In this document: positions 1 through 6,306 of the stretch, in pieces
Layout of the letters: each line of letters opens with the position of its first letter
How positions within the stretch are numbered: the stretch's first letter is position 1
From: Thermoprotei archaeon
GTDB lineage: Archaea > Thermoproteota > Thermoprotei > Thermofilales > B20-G17
DNA: 9,978 nucleotides
Direction of reading: 5' to 3'
NCBI GenBank assembly: GCA_003650785.1
Contig: QMRW01000040.1
Coordinates: forward strand, 1-9,978
Program-made: the position numbers and the translations under genes
Notes under the pieces: generated by a model
Databases searched by the model: none
The model's input: the letters and a program-made list of their open reading frames with translations, nothing else
Told to the model about the DNA's origin: nothing

Positions 1-1608
1 AATAGCTATGGCACTATTAGGATCTATATAGCTACCGAAAGCTCCACAGATGTAGACTCTGGTAACATCATATACAGATAATCTCATTTTCTTCAGTAGA
101 ACAGCTATAGCTGCACAGGCAGCAGACTTAGAATCTATAAGATTAGCTATATCCTTCTCTGTGATCACAATATCCCTACCTATACCACTCTCTTCTCTAG
201 GCACTACTACGTACTCATAACCATCGTAGCCTTCTCTTATGTATGGGGATTTTAGTTTTCTATTTATTTTTCCTAGGCTATCTATGAGCCCATGTCTGAA
301 CATCTCACTAAGTAGATCTATAAGACCCGAGCCACAGATACCTTTGGGTTTAATGTTTCCAATTACAGTGTACTTAGCTTTTAAAGTCTTGGGATCTATT
401 CTAACCGACTCTATAGCTCCTTCAATAGCCCTTATACCGAATCTTATACCCCATCCCTCAAAGGCAGGACCTGCAGCAGCAGTTGTTGAAAGAAACCATC
501 CCTCACTACCAAGGATTACCTCTACATTAGTTCCTATATCTATAAGGAGTGAGATCTCCGACGACCTATACATTCCCGATAATAGAACGTCACCTATAGC
601 ATCTCCACCTAGGAATCTACTTACACATGGTAAGCAGTAGACTTGGGCATGAGGGTTTATCTTCAATCCTAGACTACTAGCCTTCAGGACGAAGGGTTCT
701 CTTTTAACCTCTGCATCTGTCTCTAGCAGTGGAGCTGGATCTGTGCCTGTGAAAAGATAGGTCATTACAGTATTTCCAGCTACGCACGCATCGTATATTT
801 CTAAAGGCTTTACTCCATATTTAAGAGCTAATCTCCTAATCAGTTTATTTATAGTGTTAACTACGGCTTTCTGAAGTGTGACCAGTCCATTCTCTCTTTC
901 AACAGCATAGGATATCCTGGAGATTACATCTTCTCCATACATAAGCTGTCCATTGTACTCAGATGAATATCCTAGGATCTTTCCAGTAATTAGATCGACT
1001 AAGTATACTACGATTTTAGTAGTCCCTATATCTACAGCTATTCCGAACATTCTATTTCTAGTATCCCCTTTCTCAATGTCCATTACCTTAGTTTTTCTAT
1101 GCTTAAGTAAAACAAGAGTACAACCGTTTCTACAGCAATCTACAGGTGCTTCCAGCTTACTATAGAGTTCTGTGGGAAGTGAATATAGGGTCATTCTTAA
1201 ATCCTCTACTAATGATCTCTCCAACTCTGTTTTCGATTTCATATAGATCTTTTTCACTGCTGGTTGTGGTATGACTTCTGGTATTAATGCATCTGTTTGT
1301 ATCCTCTGACCCTCTATTCTGGTCTCTGGGGGAATGAATACTTCACAATCAGTAAGACAGCGGGATAGACAAGCTAGTACACATCCCTCCTTGAGCTCCT
1401 CATCTGTGAGGAGTCCTTCCTTTGGATCATACCTAAAGTCGACTTTACCCTTTATGACAATTACCTTACACTTTCCACACTGTCCCTTCCCACCACATAT
1501 ACTTCTTATGCTTATTCCCGCTAATCTAGTTGCTTCGAGGAGATTAGTACCTGTCTGAACTTTTACTCTCCTACCGTAGGGTTGGAAAGTGACTGTTATT
1601 TTTGACAT
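1..1608 (-). CDS. Reductive activator of corrinoid enzymes (RACE, DUF4445/ASKHA, 2Fe-2S), C-terminus cut by window edge
   Basis: RACE proteins use ATP to reactivate methyltransferase corrinoids that have slipped to Co(II), taking electrons through their own iron-sulfur cluster in the cytoplasm. The reading frame is open for all 536 codons from the ATG at 1608 to the window edge; the family is usually somewhat over 600 residues, so roughly the last 100 are missing. Residues 1-95 form an adrenodoxin-like 2Fe-2S domain, with ligands C38, C44, C47 (ICGGKGQCGKC) and C80 (in VLAC). After a linker comes the ASKHA fold: GIAVDIGTTK near 189-198, then GEDVISR, AGNTVM, GGDAIGD, DIGTNVE, AAAGPAFEG, GICGSGLID and ICGAFGS. 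The start has a purine-rich GGGAAGGGA just upstream. Extra cysteines occur at 76, 84, 88, 158, 159 and 163. The methyltransferase and corrinoid protein it would serve are not in the window; the neighbour is a Gfo/Idh oxidoreductase. The family call is firm, the client is unknown. Confidence 0.93.
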   Translation of the reverse strand, partial: MSKITVTFQPYGRRVKVQTGTNLLEATRLAGISIRSICGGKGQCGKCKVIVIKGKVDFRYDPKEGLLTDEELKEGCVLACLSRCLTDCEVFIPPETRIEGQRIQTDALIPEVIPQPAVKKIYMKSKTELERSLVEDLRMTLYSLPTELYSKLEAPVDCCRNGCTLVLLKHRKTKVMDIEKGDTRNRMFGIAVDIGTTKIVVYLVDLITGKILGYSSEYNGQLMYGEDVISRISYAVERENGLVTLQKAVVNTINKLIRRLALKYGVKPLEIYDACVAGNTVMTYLFTGTDPAPLLETDAEVKREPFVLKASSLGLKINPHAQVYCLPCVSRFLGGDAIGDVLLSGMYRSSEISLLIDIGTNVEVILGSEGWFLSTTAAAGPAFEGWGIRFGIRAIEGAIESVRIDPKTLKAKYTVIGNIKPKGICGSGLIDLLSEMFRHGLIDSLGKINRKLKSPYIREGYDGYEYVVVPREESGIGRDIVITEKDIANLIDSKSAACAAIAVLLKKMRLSVYDVTRVYICGAFGSYIDPNSAIAI

Positions 1609-1646
1609 TTCCCTTCCCGAGGCCAATCCAGTTGATTATTCTTTCA

Positions 1647-1660
1647 TGCTTATTTAAGCA
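1647..1660 (-). promoter_or_regulatory. Putative TATA box of the RACE gene inside a perfect 14-bp palindrome
   Basis: TGCTTATTTAAGCA is a perfect inverted repeat (6-bp arms, 2-base centre). On the minus strand its core reads CTTAAATAAG, a fair archaeal TATA element. It sits about 45 bases upstream of the RACE start, which would put the transcript start near 1627 and give a leader of roughly 20 bases. Promoter activity is inferred from position and composition; the palindrome could equally be an operator. Confidence 0.45.
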
Positions 1661-1691
1661 TTACCTAGTAATGTCTATTTATGTGGGATAA

Positions 1692-1710
1692 CTATTCTAG
1701 TTGAGAATAG
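1692..1710. repeat. Inverted repeat CTATTCT-N5-AGAATAG between the Gfo/Idh and RACE genes
   Basis: Two perfect 7-base arms are separated by AGTTG. It lies downstream of the Gfo/Idh stop and about 35 bases upstream of the RACE TATA-like element. It comes after, not before, the T-run in the minus-strand direction, so it does not look like a stem-plus-T terminator. Its ATTCT/AGAAT arms resemble elements at 4412-4423 and 5592-5609, so a regulator-binding site is possible. Confidence 0.4.
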
Positions 1711-1715
1711 CAAAT

Positions 1716-1722
1716 AAAAAAA
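1716..1722 (-). terminator. T-run terminator after the Gfo/Idh gene
   Basis: Seven consecutive T residues on the minus strand begin three bases after the TAG stop of the oxidoreductase gene. T-runs of this kind are enough to terminate archaeal transcription. Its placement before the separate TATA-like element of the RACE gene suggests that the two minus-strand genes are at least partly separate transcripts. Confidence 0.5.
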
Positions 1723-1724
1723 TA

Positions 1725-2873
1725 CTAGTACTCTACAGCTATTCTTTTGCCCTCTTCAGCTGCCTTTAGTATAGCATCACATACTACAGCACATCTATAT
1801 CCATCCTCAAAGGTAGCTCCGTAGGGCCCTACATCCTTATCGTTTACAACACAGTCGAGGAAGTGATGTAGCTCGTTTACAAAAGTATGCTCCCATCCCA
1901 GAATATGACCGGGAGGCCAGTAGTACTCAATGAAAGGATGTGCTGGGTCTGTTACTATTATCTCATGCCATCCTTCTAAGTATTTTCTCTCATCGGGTTC
2001 TACTACGTAGACTCTTAGTTCATTTAGTCTCTCTAGGTTAAACTCTATGGATCCCTTCTCGCAGTTGATCTCAAAGTTGTTATAGTTCTTTCTTCCTGTA
2101 GCGAAGCGGGATGCTTCAAGAGTTCCAATAGCACCGTTTTCGAATTCTACAGTAGCCGAGAAGGCATCCTCTACAGTTACCTTACCTTTTTTAGTAGGAT
2201 CTTCTGGTAGAGGTCTCTCCTCTATGAATGTTCTCGTAACTCCTGTAACTGCTGTGATCTCACCTACTAGAAACCTGGCTAGGTCTATGATATGGCTTCC
2301 AAGATCACCTAGAGGCCCACTACCTGCGTATTCTTTTCTGAGTCTCCATACTAGTGGGAACTCGGGACTAACTATCCAGTCCTGTAGGTACCTAGCTCTA
2401 AAGTGGAAGACTCTACCCAGAATCCCCTCTTCTAGTATCTTTTTAGCTAATCTTACAGCAGGAACAAATCGATAGTTGAAGGCACACATAGTCTTGACCT
2501 TAGCTTTTTTCGCTACATCTCTCATTTCTCTTGCTTCTATGGAGTCTCTGGCTAGTGGCTTCTCACATACTACATGCTTACCAGCTTCTACGGCCTCAAT
2601 ACAAGGATCTTTATGCATGTAGTTAGGAAGGCAATTATCGAGTATCTCTACCTCTGGATCCCTAATTACTTCTCTCCAATCCGTAGTATACCTCTTAAAT
2701 CCATATCTAACCATGGCATCCTTCACTCTTTCTTCATGTCTACCATATACTATTATCAATCGAGGAATTGCTGGAAGTGGCCAGAAGAATATAGGAAGGT
2801 CTGTCCATGCATGGCTGTGAGCTTTCCCCATGAAAGCATATCCTAACATGCCTATACCTATCTCTTTATTCAT
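1725..2873 (-). CDS. Gfo/Idh/MocA family NAD(P)-dependent oxidoreductase
   Basis: A 382-residue dehydrogenase of the glucose-fructose oxidoreductase / inositol dehydrogenase family, normal in length. Residues 5-25 (IGIGMLGYAFMGKAHSHAW) are the Rossmann turn that binds the dinucleotide. The family motif CEKPLA is at 103-108 with catalytic K105, and GDLGSHIID at 189-197 supplies the expected D190 and H194, so the catalytic set is complete. Such enzymes oxidise or reduce a sugar, inositol or related polyol in the cytoplasm; the substrate cannot be read from the sequence. The start at 2873 is supported by GGTGAT (2885-2880 on the minus strand) six bases upstream. The RACE gene follows in the same direction after 116 bases, with a T-run between. 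The gene is transcribed away from the thioredoxin/CcdA gene, with which it shares a promoter region. Confidence 0.92.
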   Translation of the reverse strand: MNKEIGIGMLGYAFMGKAHSHAWTDLPIFFWPLPAIPRLIIVYGRHEERVKDAMVRYGFKRYTTDWREVIRDPEVEILDNCLPNYMHKDPCIEAVEAGKHVVCEKPLARDSIEAREMRDVAKKAKVKTMCAFNYRFVPAVRLAKKILEEGILGRVFHFRARYLQDWIVSPEFPLVWRLRKEYAGSGPLGDLGSHIIDLARFLVGEITAVTGVTRTFIEERPLPEDPTKKGKVTVEDAFSATVEFENGAIGTLEASRFATGRKNYNNFEINCEKGSIEFNLERLNELRVYVVEPDERKYLEGWHEIIVTDPAHPFIEYYWPPGHILGWEHTFVNELHHFLDCVVNDKDVGPYGATFEDGYRCAVVCDAILKAAEEGKRIAVEY

Positions 2874-2879
2874 AAGTCG

Positions 2880-2912
2880 ATCACCAGATATTGTAGTAAG
2901 TTATACTTTTAA
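2880..2912 (-). promoter_or_regulatory. Promoter and ribosome binding site of the Gfo/Idh gene
   Basis: On the minus strand TTAAAAGTATAA (2912-2901), preceded by AAAGG as a possible BRE, is a good TATA candidate. GGTGAT at 2885-2880 is a strong match to the 16S tail, six bases before the ATG. The predicted transcript start is very close to the GGTGAT, so the leader must be short. The rest of 2874-3019 is the divergent control region shared with the gene at 3020; I saw no convincing operator in it. Confidence 0.5.
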
Positions 2913-2988
2913 CCTTTAACATGACTAATAGTTTTTACTCCGAGGTAGATACTTAGTAAGTGTAACCCCTCAGTTGTATATCTCAAAG

Positions 2989-2998
2989 TTAAAATATA
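2989..2998 (+). promoter_or_regulatory. TATA box of the thioredoxin/CcdA gene, leaderless transcript predicted
   Basis: TTAAAATATA is centred about 26 bases upstream of the ATG at 3020, exactly where an archaeal TATA box would place the transcript start on the start codon. No Shine-Dalgarno-like sequence precedes the ATG. Both facts point to a leaderless mRNA. Confidence 0.55.
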
Positions 2999-3019
2999 GT
3001 ACAAGTAGACTAATCTATA

Positions 3020-4180
3020 ATGGTGAGGATTAAAACTCTAAGCCTAGTATTAGCAATAGCTCTAATCGCTACACACCCTAACATAACAACTACTCAACCC
3101 ATAGTCAAGGTTTATATTTTCGGTATAAAGGGATGTGAGCTCTGTGATAAGCTCTACAATAACATCGTAGATATAGTAGGTAGTGAGAATGTAGTGTTCT
3201 ACGATATTTCTACTGTAAATATCAGTAGGAGGAGGGAAATTGTAGGTGCTCTCTCCTTGATTCAACAACTACTATCCATCAGTCTCTCTCCCGATAGAAC
3301 TCTTCTCACAGGTATATTTATAGATCATAAACTAAAGGTCATCATAATAGACTATAAGAATAAGGAAGAATGTAAGAGTATTTTTAAACGAATCCCTAGA
3401 GAAGGAATACTTGTAGTAGGGGATAGAGATATTCTAATCACTAACAAGTCTCTTGAGAGAACTCTAGCCAGGCTCTTCACGAATCCTGAGATCAGTATTA
3501 AGACTACCGTTGAGGGAGAGAAGATGAGATACAACATATTCCCTATGGTCTTAATTTGTGCGGCTATCGATTCAGTGAACCCATGTACCTTTGCTATCTT
3601 CACAGGATTACTATTAACCACACTCTACAGTATAGGTAGGAAGAAGATGATAACTACAGGAATTTCGTTCGTCCTAGGTATCTATCTTAGCTACTTCTTA
3701 ATTGGACTTAATCTAGTACAAGTATTAGCTATATATTCATTGAAGTATATAGTAGCCTGTTTAGCTATGATCATGAGTGCATACCTATTATACGTAGGTA
3801 TGAGGGGGGACTCACCTTGCCCACTTCCAAATCCTATTAGAAGTATTCTCACAAGAATGTTTTACCCCGGAATGACAAGTATAGTATCCACATTTCTTAT
3901 GGGTACTGTTATAGCGATTTCATTACTACCATGTACTAGTGGTCCCTACTTAATCGCATTGACACTACTAGGAAACCTATCCCTTATTGATACTCTTATG
4001 ATACTTATGATCTATAACTTCGTGTTTATAATACCACTACTAGCTATCCTAGCGACTGCCGTAAGTCTGCGCAAAGTCGTAGAAACACTTAAACTTAGAA
4101 GAATCAAGTATGTCAGAATACTAAATATAATTGAGGCTGTACTCCTGACTTCTTTAGCACTATACGTACTGTTGCACTAA
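3020..4180 (+). CDS. Secreted thioredoxin-like domain fused to CcdA/DsbD-type membrane electron carrier
   Basis: The 386-residue protein begins with a signal-like hydrophobic segment (about 5-18), followed by a thioredoxin-like domain with KGCELC (C39, C42) that should lie outside the membrane. From about 174 it has six predicted membrane segments (roughly 174-198, 210-232, 236-260, 285-310, 318-345 and 368-386). The two signature cysteines of the CcdA/DsbD core are in SVNPCTF (C189) and LLPCTSGPY (C305). Proteins of this group pass electrons from cytoplasmic thioredoxin through the membrane cysteine pair to an extracytoplasmic dithiol. Here donor channel and acceptor are in one chain, like a shortened DsbD with its redox domain at the N-terminus. 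Uses in the family include cytochrome c maturation, disulfide isomerisation and peroxide or metal defence; nothing nearby shows which applies. The gene stands alone, with its own promoter and a predicted leaderless start. Confidence 0.85.
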   Translation: MVRIKTLSLVLAIALIATHPNITTTQPIVKVYIFGIKGCELCDKLYNNIVDIVGSENVVFYDISTVNISRRREIVGALSLIQQLLSISLSPDRTLLTGIFIDHKLKVIIIDYKNKEECKSIFKRIPREGILVVGDRDILITNKSLERTLARLFTNPEISIKTTVEGEKMRYNIFPMVLICAAIDSVNPCTFAIFTGLLLTTLYSIGRKKMITTGISFVLGIYLSYFLIGLNLVQVLAIYSLKYIVACLAMIMSAYLLYVGMRGDSPCPLPNPIRSILTRMFYPGMTSIVSTFLMGTVIAISLLPCTSGPYLIALTLLGNLSLIDTLMILMIYNFVFIIPLLAILATAVSLRKVVETLKLRRIKYVRILNIIEAVLLTSLALYVLLH

Positions 4181-4391
4181 GTTCTATTTATCTTGACAAC
4201 CTTCATACTAGAGTCTGAGAATTAGAGCTATTCACCTCTCTACTTAGTTAACTCGAAATTCGAAAATGTATTCCATGGGAACAATTTACTTTTTACTCAT
4301 TAACTTCTCATCACTAATATAGCTGCAAATATGTAAAAAAATCTATAGTGTATATCTTCTAATCCAAAATAATTGTATGCTAATCATAAGG
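4181..4391. other. Intergenic stretch with no gene, weak T-run and one small palindrome
   Basis: This is most of the longest gene-free stretch in the window. TTTTT at 4290-4294 could end the CcdA transcript. TCGAAATTCGA at 4253-4263 is an 11-base palindrome. I found no tRNA, no C/D-box motif pair and no plausible small ORF with a ribosome binding site. Confidence 0.5.
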
Positions 4392-4397
4392 AAAAGG

Positions 4398-4405
4398 TTA
4401 TTAAG
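4398..4405 (+). promoter_or_regulatory. Putative BRE/TATA element of the regulator gene
   Basis: GAAAAGG followed by TTATTAAG resembles a BRE plus TATA box. Its centre near 4401 predicts a transcript start near 4427, a few bases before the start codon candidates. Inferred from composition and spacing only. Confidence 0.4.
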
Positions 4406-4411
4406 GAGATA

Positions 4412-4423
4412 ATTCTAGAGAAT
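4412..4423. promoter_or_regulatory. Putative autoregulatory operator ATTCTAGAGAAT
   Basis: A perfect 12-base palindrome (ATTCT-AG-AGAAT) lies between the TATA-like element and the start of the helix-turn-helix regulator gene, a place where a bound dimer would block transcription. Related ATTCT/AGAAT elements lie upstream of the RACE gene (1692-1710) and the aldolase gene (5592-5609). Such short AT-rich palindromes also arise by chance, so this is a hypothesis. Confidence 0.4.
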
Positions 4424-4431
4424 ATGGGTGA

Positions 4432-5478
4432 ATGAGAATGAGGTATAAAATAGGTGAGAGAGAAGTACAACTTTTAATGGAACTTAAAAAGAATCCACTA
4501 AACCTAAGGATCGCTGCTGCTCAAGCTGGCTTTTCCTATGCTACCGCTTGGCGTAGAATCAAGGATCTAAGGAAGTTCATAAGAATAGGAGCTCTTCCCA
4601 ACTACTTTAAACTTGGACTACAGCCAGTAGTGGTACTGGTATCCGGCTATGATGTAGGAGTTGAGGATCTACTAAGAGTGGGGTATACTCGCTTAGCAAC
4701 TAGATATTTCACCTCAAAAGGCTATTTATCACTCCTAGAATTCCTAATTCCAAGGAACTTAGTACATGTATTTAGAGACTACGTTAAACGAACTATGAAG
4801 GAAAGAGTGATCAAGTATATAGAGCTAGCCTGTATAAGAATGGGGCCCTCAAATCCTAGACCTGTCCTCAAGGAAATGAAAGTGGATTGGGATGAAGTAA
4901 GGAGGAGAATTGAAGAGGGAGCTAGAAAAGAGTACAGACCATTTTACGCTCCAGGAGTTATCACATTCGATGATAAAGACCTAGCTATAATGGCCGAACT
5001 AGAGAAGGACTCTCTGGTAACCCTAAAGAGTGTTGCTAGTAAGACTAGTATGACTAAAGAACTTGTATATTATCACTATAAGAGACATATACTAGATAGA
5101 GAGTTAATAGAAGACTTCTACTTTGATGCTACACCTCCCTTCCTAGCAGAGGAGCCTGTATGGTTAGTACTGTGTAACTTTATTAAACCTGAGTACATAA
5201 ACCCCTTCGTAGATCAACTAAGAGAGAACCTCTTTGTCAAAGAGACTATAATCTCGGGCATGGGAGATCTCGTACTAGTAAGAGTACAGACACCTTGTAG
5301 AGAACTCTATGGAATAGTCAAGATATGTTGTGACTTTGTGAATAAGGGAGTCCTAGAGAGCTTCGAATACTTGATACAGGATGCTGAGTACGAAAAGACA
5401 TTCCCACTACCCTGTGAAATGTATAAAGAAGGAGAATGGATACCTGGACCTAGACTTGAGGAACTAGTAAGAGCATAG
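4432..5478 (+). CDS. Tandem helix-turn-helix, Lrp/AsnC-like transcriptional regulator
   Basis: The 348-residue protein looks like an internal duplication. Each half begins with a winged-helix DNA-binding segment (about 9-50, with AAAQAGFSYATAWRRIKDL; and about 179-228, with VASKTSMTKELVYYHYKRH). Each is followed by roughly 100-130 residues of alternating strands and helices that could be a ligand or dimerisation domain, as in Lrp-type proteins. It is about twice a normal Lrp (near 150 residues), so one chain may do the work of a dimer. Cysteines 289, 299, 300 and 328 cluster in the C-terminal half, but no metal motif is evident. The ATG at 4432 directly abuts GGTGA (4427-4431); the ATG at 4438 lies six bases after it and is probably the real start (two residues shorter). 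The aldolase/AOR operon 186 bases downstream is the likeliest target. DNA-binding role is good; ligand and family assignment are uncertain. Confidence 0.75.
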   Translation: MRMRYKIGEREVQLLMELKKNPLNLRIAAAQAGFSYATAWRRIKDLRKFIRIGALPNYFKLGLQPVVVLVSGYDVGVEDLLRVGYTRLATRYFTSKGYLSLLEFLIPRNLVHVFRDYVKRTMKERVIKYIELACIRMGPSNPRPVLKEMKVDWDEVRRRIEEGARKEYRPFYAPGVITFDDKDLAIMAELEKDSLVTLKSVASKTSMTKELVYYHYKRHILDRELIEDFYFDATPPFLAEEPVWLVLCNFIKPEYINPFVDQLRENLFVKETIISGMGDLVLVRVQTPCRELYGIVKICCDFVNKGVLESFEYLIQDAEYEKTFPLPCEMYKEGEWIPGPRLEELVRA

Positions 5479-5540
5479 TCGAACAATTACTCCTTAGATC
5501 GAAATTTCACTATCTAAGCTCACTAGCAAAATAATAAAAC

Positions 5541-5551
5541 TTTTTTCTTTT
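5541..5551 (+). terminator. T-rich terminator after the regulator gene
   Basis: TTTTTTCTTTT begins about 60 bases after the regulator stop and lies ahead of a separate promoter for the aldolase gene. This is typical of archaeal termination at T-rich tracts and suggests that the regulator and the aldolase/AOR operon are separate transcripts. Confidence 0.55.
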
Positions 5552-5591
5552 CCAATCCTATCCTTTCATCTCACACGTAGCCTAGAGCACA

Positions 5592-5609
5592 TTAGGAATA
5601 TTATTCTAA
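5592..5609. promoter_or_regulatory. Imperfect inverted repeat just upstream of the aldolase TATA box
   Basis: TTAGGAATATTATTCTAA has matching outer arms (TTAG/CTAA) and GAAT/ATTCT-like inner half-sites, in the opposite order from the palindrome at 4412-4423. It ends about 8 bases before the TATA-like element, where an activator or repressor commonly binds. Candidate site for the neighbouring regulator. Confidence 0.35.
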
Positions 5610-5616
5610 AGGGAAA

Positions 5617-5654
5617 CATAATATAAAGCCGAGAACATAACTAGATCTAGGTGA
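5617..5654 (+). promoter_or_regulatory. Promoter and ribosome binding site of the aldolase/AOR operon
   Basis: CATAATATAAAG (5617-5628) is a good TATA candidate that would start transcription near 5649. AGGTGA at 5649-5654 is a clear Shine-Dalgarno match ten bases before the ATG at 5665, which fixes that start. The predicted transcript would begin almost at the binding site, so the exact start may be a few bases upstream. Confidence 0.5.
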
Positions 5655-5664
5655 ACTACTTCCT

Positions 5665-6306
5665 ATGTTTAGTGAGAAAGAGTTGAAAAGAGAGATCATT
5701 AGAGTAATGAAGGTACTATATGAGAGAGAACTTATTTCAGCACTAGGTGGTAATGTAAGTGCTAGAATGCCTAACTCCAAGGAAATATGGATTACCCCTA
5801 GTGGAATATTCAAGGGAGATCTTCATGAGGAAGATCTTGTCAAAATAGATCTAGAGGGAAATATAATAGAGGGGTTCATGAGACCATCTATTGAATGGCC
5901 ACTTCATGTAGCTATATATAAAAAGCGTCCAGATGTCAATGCTGTGGTACATGCTCACAATCCTGTGACTACAGGTTTAGCTATAGCAGGAATAGAACTT
6001 GAGCCTATAACAGTAGAAGCAGTTATCACTCTTAGGAAAGTACCAATAGTCCCCTATGCGTATCCAGGAACGGATGAGTTGGCAGAGCTGGTTGCTAAGC
6101 ACATCGAAGGAGCAAGAGCACTAGTTCTTCAAAACCATGGAGTTATAGGTGTAGGATATAATCTTGTAGAAGCAGAGACTATAGTAGAGACTCTCGAAGA
6201 AGTAGCACTTACCCAATTTGTAGCTATGTTAGCTAGTGGAAAGAAGAAATTGAGGCTAATCCCGTATAGAGATAGAGAACTAGCTACACGGCTATACAGG
6301 ATGTAG
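5665..6306 (+). CDS. Class II (zinc) aldolase, L-fuculose-1-phosphate aldolase type
   Basis: The 213-residue protein matches the usual length of the FucA/AraD aldolase family. GGNVSAR (28-34) and TPSG (44-47) form the phosphate-binding region. The zinc ligands are H96 and H98 (VHAHN) and H158 (QNHG). E77 in RPSIEWPLH matches the catalytic glutamate of fuculose-phosphate aldolase; the related ribulose-phosphate 4-epimerases carry aspartate there, so cleavage is the better guess. Such enzymes split a ketose 1-phosphate into DHAP and a short aldehyde such as lactaldehyde, glycolaldehyde, acetaldehyde or a methylthio-aldehyde. The next gene, an aldehyde oxidoreductase, starts within or just after this stop codon, which makes an aldehyde product likely. 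It could act on fuculose, rhamnulose or ribulose phosphates, or in 5-deoxyribose/methylthioribose salvage; the sequence does not decide. The start is set by AGGTGA upstream. Confidence 0.88.
   Translation: MFSEKELKREIIRVMKVLYERELISALGGNVSARMPNSKEIWITPSGIFKGDLHEEDLVKIDLEGNIIEGFMRPSIEWPLHVAIYKKRPDVNAVVHAHNPVTTGLAIAGIELEPITVEAVITLRKVPIVPYAYPGTDELAELVAKHIEGARALVLQNHGVIGVGYNLVEAETIVETLEEVALTQFVAMLASGKKKLRLIPYRDRELATRLYRM

Noticed and set aside
239..1558. Plus-strand open frames opposite the RACE gene (239-640, 953-1165, 1334-1558)
   Set aside because: They lie antisense to a fully open, motif-rich coding frame, have no family features and no convincing start signals.
1692..1722. Stem-loop plus T-run read as one intrinsic terminator for the Gfo/Idh gene
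   Set aside because: On the minus strand the T-run comes before the stem, the wrong order for a bacterial-type terminator, so they are listed separately.
2224..2846. Plus-strand open frames within the Gfo/Idh gene
   Set aside because: Antisense shadows of a clear dehydrogenase with complete catalytic motifs.
4253..4263. Palindrome TCGAAATTCGA as an operator of the CcdA or regulator gene
   Set aside because: It is about 145 bases from the nearest promoter element and after the end of the upstream gene; likely chance.
4424..4435. Three-codon upstream ORF (ATG GGT GAA TGA) overlapping the regulator start
   Set aside because: The GGTGA it contains serves better as the ribosome binding site for the ATG at 4438, and the predicted transcript start is too close for it to be translated.
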